A stretch of 64,000 bases of DNA, from positions 6,010,335-6,074,334 of the forward strand of contig NC_054555.1 of assembly GCF_017654505.1 (NCBI RefSeq), written 5' to 3'. This document shows positions 1 to 64,000 of this stretch, piece after piece. A program made the translations under genes and the position numbers. Origin of the DNA: Polyodon spathula (Eukaryota > Chordata > Actinopteri > Acipenseriformes > Polyodontidae). Numbering within the stretch: position 1 is the stretch's first letter; each line of letters begins with the position of its first letter. The notes under the pieces were generated by a model, which saw only the letters and a program-made list of their open reading frames with translations, was not told where the DNA came from and ran no database searches.

Positions 1-31416
<31,416 letters not shown>

Positions 31417-32006
31417 TTCGGTGTGCTGAATTTTCCCAAAACAAACTAGTTTGTTTTCAGTTTTGTCCGGAGTTCATAATAAAAGATAAATGCCTGTGAA
31501 CAGAAACACAGCTACTGTGGACATGCTGTACTGTCAACTTTCCCGGTGACTCCTAATTCTTATTTCCTCAGCTGAAACTTCCTCTGGGTCCTAGTGTTCT
31601 ATACACGTCCAACATCTCTGGGAGTTGTTTATTACCAAAAAGCATGAGCTCGTTTTGAAATAAACAAACACATAAATAATATACTGGGAACTATTTAGCA
31701 GCCTATTGTAATTGTAAAACACCACCTCAGATTTTGAGCTCCTTTCGGGAAGTGCATTACAGAACATGTATTCACATATTCAAACACAGGAACAGATTCA
31801 ACCAAACAGACAGCAGTGCTCTACTAATAATTAGCCTGGCTAACATGTTTATAGCAGACTGGTTGTTTTGTATGAAAGTGACATAAAGGCCGTATTAGAA
31901 GGCCGTACTGATGTTAAAGTGTTCGGTGCTGCCGATGGGTATCGGATGACTTTTTTTTTTTTTTTTTTTAAATAAAATTTCAAGGCTTTACACATGAAAA
32001 CAGCAG
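31417..32006 (-). promoter_or_regulatory. AFAP1L1: AFAP1L1 5' UTR and likely promoter region
   Basis: The interval between the AFAP1L1 start codon and the distal ABLIM3 poly(A) candidates must hold the AFAP1L1 5' UTR, and probably its promoter, unless a further non-coding 5' exon exists. I see no TATA box at a convincing place and no CpG island. Several GGAA (ETS-like) cores occur on the minus strand near 31537-31590. A poly-T run lies around 31951-31969. Confidence 0.4.
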
Positions 32007-32580
32007 TTTATTTAAACTGTAATTTTATTTATACATATTGATACAGTACTGACAGATAAATAAAGTAACTCGGTGTATAATAAAATAATAAATACAATTT
32101 AAAAATACCATTTGAATTACCAGACGTTATTTATAACACAGGTGCACTACACCAACCAAAAAGCACAAGGATATCCACAGCTTACTGAGGCTGTGCAATC
32201 TGTGCTGCCCTCAAACAATCCACTACCATTAATGGCATCAATTAACAACTGACATTGCTGTTAATATCATATGATATAAGCAAAAGTGTCCCTGCTAACA
32301 TATCCCTGGGACTGGATACAATGAAATAAAACAAAGGGCAGCAAATGTAACTTGATAGATTACATTTCATTCTGCATTTAGTGCATCCTAAAGTTATCCA
32401 GAACTAAAATGGAGAATGCAAACTTCTTTTTAAATGCAAGAAAAAAAAAAAAAAATATCCCTCTAACATTATAAATTATGAGGAAGGGGTTAGGAGGAAT
32501 TCCAGTCAAACAAAAACAAAAACAAAAAAAGGTTGTCTTTAGAAACAGAAGCAAAACAATTTAAAAAATAAAATCAAACA

Positions 32581-32586
32581 TTTATT
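32581..32586 (-). terminator. ABLIM3: Candidate ABLIM3 polyadenylation signal (AATAAA)
   Basis: First exact AATAAA downstream of the ABLIM3 stop on the minus strand, about 790 nt away. Hexamers are frequent in AT-rich DNA, so this is only the nearest candidate. Confidence 0.4.
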
Positions 32587-33375
32587 TTTGTGTCTTTTTC
32601 TGAAAGAAAAAAAAAAAGGCAACCACTCCACTCACTTAAAGATACCCACTAAGGGTACTTTGGTTGCATAACAGAGCCACCATACAGCACAATGCTTCAA
32701 CTCATGACAGTCTTGGAGATCTTATACATTCTCTTATGTGCCATTGCTTTGTTACAATCATTTTCAATTGGTTGAAACATATGTATGGTGAAGGTATGAG
32801 CCACAAAAACATGGTGATAAAGCTGTATAATTTACAAATAACACATTCTCACAAGCATTACTGAAACAATTCATTTAATGCTATCCATTGGAATAACAAA
32901 GTTTTAGAGAAAAGGTTATGGAATTGTTAAAAACATGTGGTGCTTATAACCTGACCGAACACAAACACACACACACACACAAATATATGAATTAAAATAT
33001 ACGAGTATAAAGCCAATATATTTTTGTGAGACGTTTCTGTTAAAATGCATTTCATTTCTTGAAAGGTAAAAAGTGATGCTGGCTGATACACTAGTTGATA
33101 CGTTATTAATATTCTAGTCATACAGTTTGCTGCTATGTAGATGCAATCCATAGGGAAAAGCCAAAATGCTACAATATCTATTTAGCTCTTAAGGGACTTG
33201 GGAAGACATATTAACAAAGGACAGAATCTATAAGTGGAATACAAAACTCAGTACATTTGCAAAGGGGGGATTTCAAATAGTGTTGCAATTTGGCTGTAAC
33301 TTTGTTCACTGTTTGTTCTTGATGTGTCCATTCTCTTAAGAGTATAAGGTATTAAACACAATAATGCGTTTGCTT
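32581..33375 (-). other. ABLIM3: Probable ABLIM3 3' UTR
   Basis: Sequence after the stop codon contains no further coding similarity. The first canonical polyadenylation signal on the minus strand (AATAAA) is at 32581-32586, with others at 32024-32029 and 32007-32012, suggesting a 3' UTR of about 0.8 to 1.4 kb. A short (CA)n tract lies at 32959-32982. The true cleavage site is unknown. Confidence 0.5.
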
Positions 33376-61818
<28,443 letters not shown>

Positions 61819-62014
61819 CTGTAACACAAAAAGGGGAATTTTGTGTTAATCTAGGAGTTACCTCAAACAGTATTGCCATTTTAGATTCTATACTGGGATT
61901 ACACACCTGTGTTTGCATCTTTAAAGATTTGTGCCTCACAAACAACTATCATGTTTGCCTGACACATCAGTGACTTCTAGATAGTACAAAATAATTAAAA
62001 GGATTTCATATGAA

Positions 62015-62250
62015 TAATCAATCAATCAGTCTTTATTTTATGTAATGCCTTTTATAGTGGACCACCCTCACAAAGCGCTTTACAAGATACAGTAAAAACA
62101 AGAAAATCCATAATACTTCAAATACAGAAAAATGCATAATAAATGATATACAGTAAAAAACAATGCATAATGCATTAAATACAGCTGAAAGTACATAATA
62201 CACGATAGTAGCATAATACATGAAACAGTTCACTAAGTACAATGGGCTAA
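62015..62250 (-). repeat. Retroelement 3' tail (LINE/SINE-like)
   Basis: Starts with (aatc)n followed by agtctttattttatgtaatg, then ccttttatagtggaccaccc and caaagcgctttacaagata. This resembles the 3' ends of abundant fish retroelements that finish in a short tandem repeat. The family is named from memory only, so it stays unassigned. Confidence 0.45.
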
Positions 62251-62719
62251 AAGTGGTTGTTCATAATACTTAATGAAGCAGTACATTTCAAATCATACTG
62301 TCCAATCGCAAATTACAAGAACCTATTTGTTATCTATTAGGGTGCAAAGGAATCATCTCCAACAAACACAAACAGACCCTTTAATTAGGCAACAAGCCAC
62401 AAGAAGACATTGTCGCTCGATTTCCAACAGACTAGTTTAGCGGCATTTGAACATACTGTATTATTAATGTGTTGCTGATATGGAAAATGATTGTCATTCT
62501 TTGAAAGAAGAAGAAAAGATAAATAGTCAGACAAAAACAAAACATTTTCTGCCCAACCCACGTGCAGCTTTTAGAATGGGGGAATCTTTTACAAAGACTG
62601 TTTAGAAATATATTAAGCACTCTTACACATTCATATGCTCATAGATCTATTAATAGAGTGAGCGAGAGTGAGTTTTTGGGGTGTATTAGGTGAAAAGTTT
62701 GATATAAAATCTGTAACTG

Positions 62720-62740
62720 CCCCCCCCCCCCCCCCCCCCC
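62720..62740. repeat. Poly-C run, 21 bp
   Basis: 21 consecutive C, followed by G. Confidence 0.95.
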
Positions 62741-64000
62741 GCCAATGCGAAGCTGCATAATACATTTCAGATCACAAGGCATTCAGAAGTTATAAGCCTC
62801 ACAAACTTTCACTGAAACTAACACTGAAAACAGCCAACAAGCAGCTTGCATACATAAATATACCAGTAGTGTAAGCTGTTTATATACGTTTTTTGTTTTC
62901 TTGTCAGAATTGATGTGGCGAGGTCACAGCTAATTATATGAAATTTCAGTTCTAAAAATAGCACCAGGCATATTTACAGTTTGGCCACAAGGGTGATGAA
63001 CTGATATGTCTTTTCTGAGGAGGTGTGTGGGTATGATCACTTTTGAGTTTGAGTGCAGAGTATAGATGACATACACTCCTGTGGTCTATTTGTGGTGATA
63101 CACAGTACAAGAGAATGTATAAGTCACTATAGATATCACAGCCTTGCAATAAATCCTTCTGCCAGCTGACATTCTTATATGGATATGACTACTGCATTTA
63201 AGTGCAGCTACCACTAAGCTACTCTAAGTTATTACTGCTGTAGGGCCCTGGATGGATTGCCAGCACAATGCAGGTAGATTCCAAAGGCTTTATATGGGAG
63301 AGAACATGCTACAAGTACAGAGACTTTAGACAAAGTTAATGTGAAGCTTCTATTGCTTGCTTACACATTTCACCCACAATTCTTGTTCACTCACGTCAAG
63401 TATCTCCCTACACAGGTTAATGTACTGATATAGGAACTCCCACAGTACAATTCTAAAGCAAATGCAGACAATCATTTTTAACAGGGTACTGGTTATAAAT
63501 ATTTATTTCTATTGTGTAGTAGCTGTGATTTCCCATACCCTTCCTGCAATGTTGAACAGTGACGGTACATTTGTGTCCCGCCCCACTTAATCACTGGAAT
63601 GTAATGTTCAGTCCTGTTCTCTTATTAAGGTTTTGTCAAAAAAAGTTAAGTTGAAACATCTCCATAAATAATTAAAAAGAACACACTGCTCTAAAATGCT
63701 GCCAAAAAAACAGTGATTGAGATACTGGTACAGAACCAGAAGTGGAAACCTGCCAAAAACTGAGAGATACACAGTGATGGGAATGATGGCCATCAAAATG
63801 TACAAACTGTAATGCTCCAATTACATATTTGTAACTCAGAATGCAAGTACTAGATGATTATTGTTATTATTATTGAGTTTTATTCAGATTGTTATTCAAA
63901 AAGAGACTCTGTATGGATATCTATCAAATAACCCTGCTGAAAATAACAGCTTTTTACAAGTCATGATAAATGTTAGATCAGTACTGTAGAGTCGGAGGAG

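Larger units (their letters stand above)
61819..64000 (-). other. ABLIM3: ABLIM3 intron upstream of W1 (partial)
   Basis: No exon for the first half of LIM2 or for LIM1 is found before the window edge, so this is all intron. Holds a retroelement-like segment near 62.0-62.25 kb and a poly-C run at 62720-62740. Confidence 0.7.

Overview
This is vertebrate nuclear DNA, most likely from a ray-finned fish. It has short coding exons with consensus GT/AG borders separated by AT-rich introns of 0.3 to 19 kb, many long (TA)n tracts, and a decayed Tc1-like transposon of the kind common in fish and frogs. Moderately large introns and proteins close to tetrapod versions would fit a non-teleost fish such as a sturgeon, gar or bowfin, but that is a guess.

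The window holds two protein-coding genes, both on the minus strand, head to tail. ABLIM3 (actin-binding LIM protein 3) enters from the right edge. I could place 20 consecutive coding exons from 61818 down to the stop at 33376, covering the end of LIM2, LIM3, LIM4, the Ser/Tyr-rich linker and the complete villin headpiece; LIM1 and the start lie beyond 64000. About 2 kb further along transcription, AFAP1L1 (actin filament-associated protein 1-like 1) starts at 31416. Fifteen coding exons were placed, from the start codon to a partial exon at bases 1-17: the N-terminal motif, the acidic and Tyr/Pro-rich linker, PH1 and PH2. The coiled-coil C-terminus lies off the left edge. All joins keep frame. 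Identifications rest on remembered human homologues, not on a search.

Humans have the same pairing (ABLIM3-AFAP1L1 on 5q32) and paralogous pairs (ABLIM2-AFAP1, ABLIM1-AFAP1L2), so this is an ancient linkage of two actin-binding scaffold families. ABLIM proteins bind F-actin through the headpiece and signalling partners through LIM domains. AFAP proteins bundle F-actin and recruit Src-type kinases and lipids.

The 19.4-kb first intron of AFAP1L1 (11981-31400) carries most of the repeat content: a frameshifted Tc1/mariner element (25720-27258), a 120-bp nearly pure poly-C tract (20464-20583), a 90-bp TA tract, an LTR-like hairpin segment near 19 kb and a 26-bp x 3 minisatellite. ABLIM3 introns carry (GA)36, (AAT)18, an 81-bp tandem duplication, a dispersed 140-bp duplication flanking the LIM4 exon, and a retroelement tail. 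The most notable gene feature is an 8-nt ABLIM3 microexon (35110-35117) whose omission would cause a stop before the headpiece. I found no bacterial-type system, CRISPR array, tRNA or rRNA gene, and no third intact gene.
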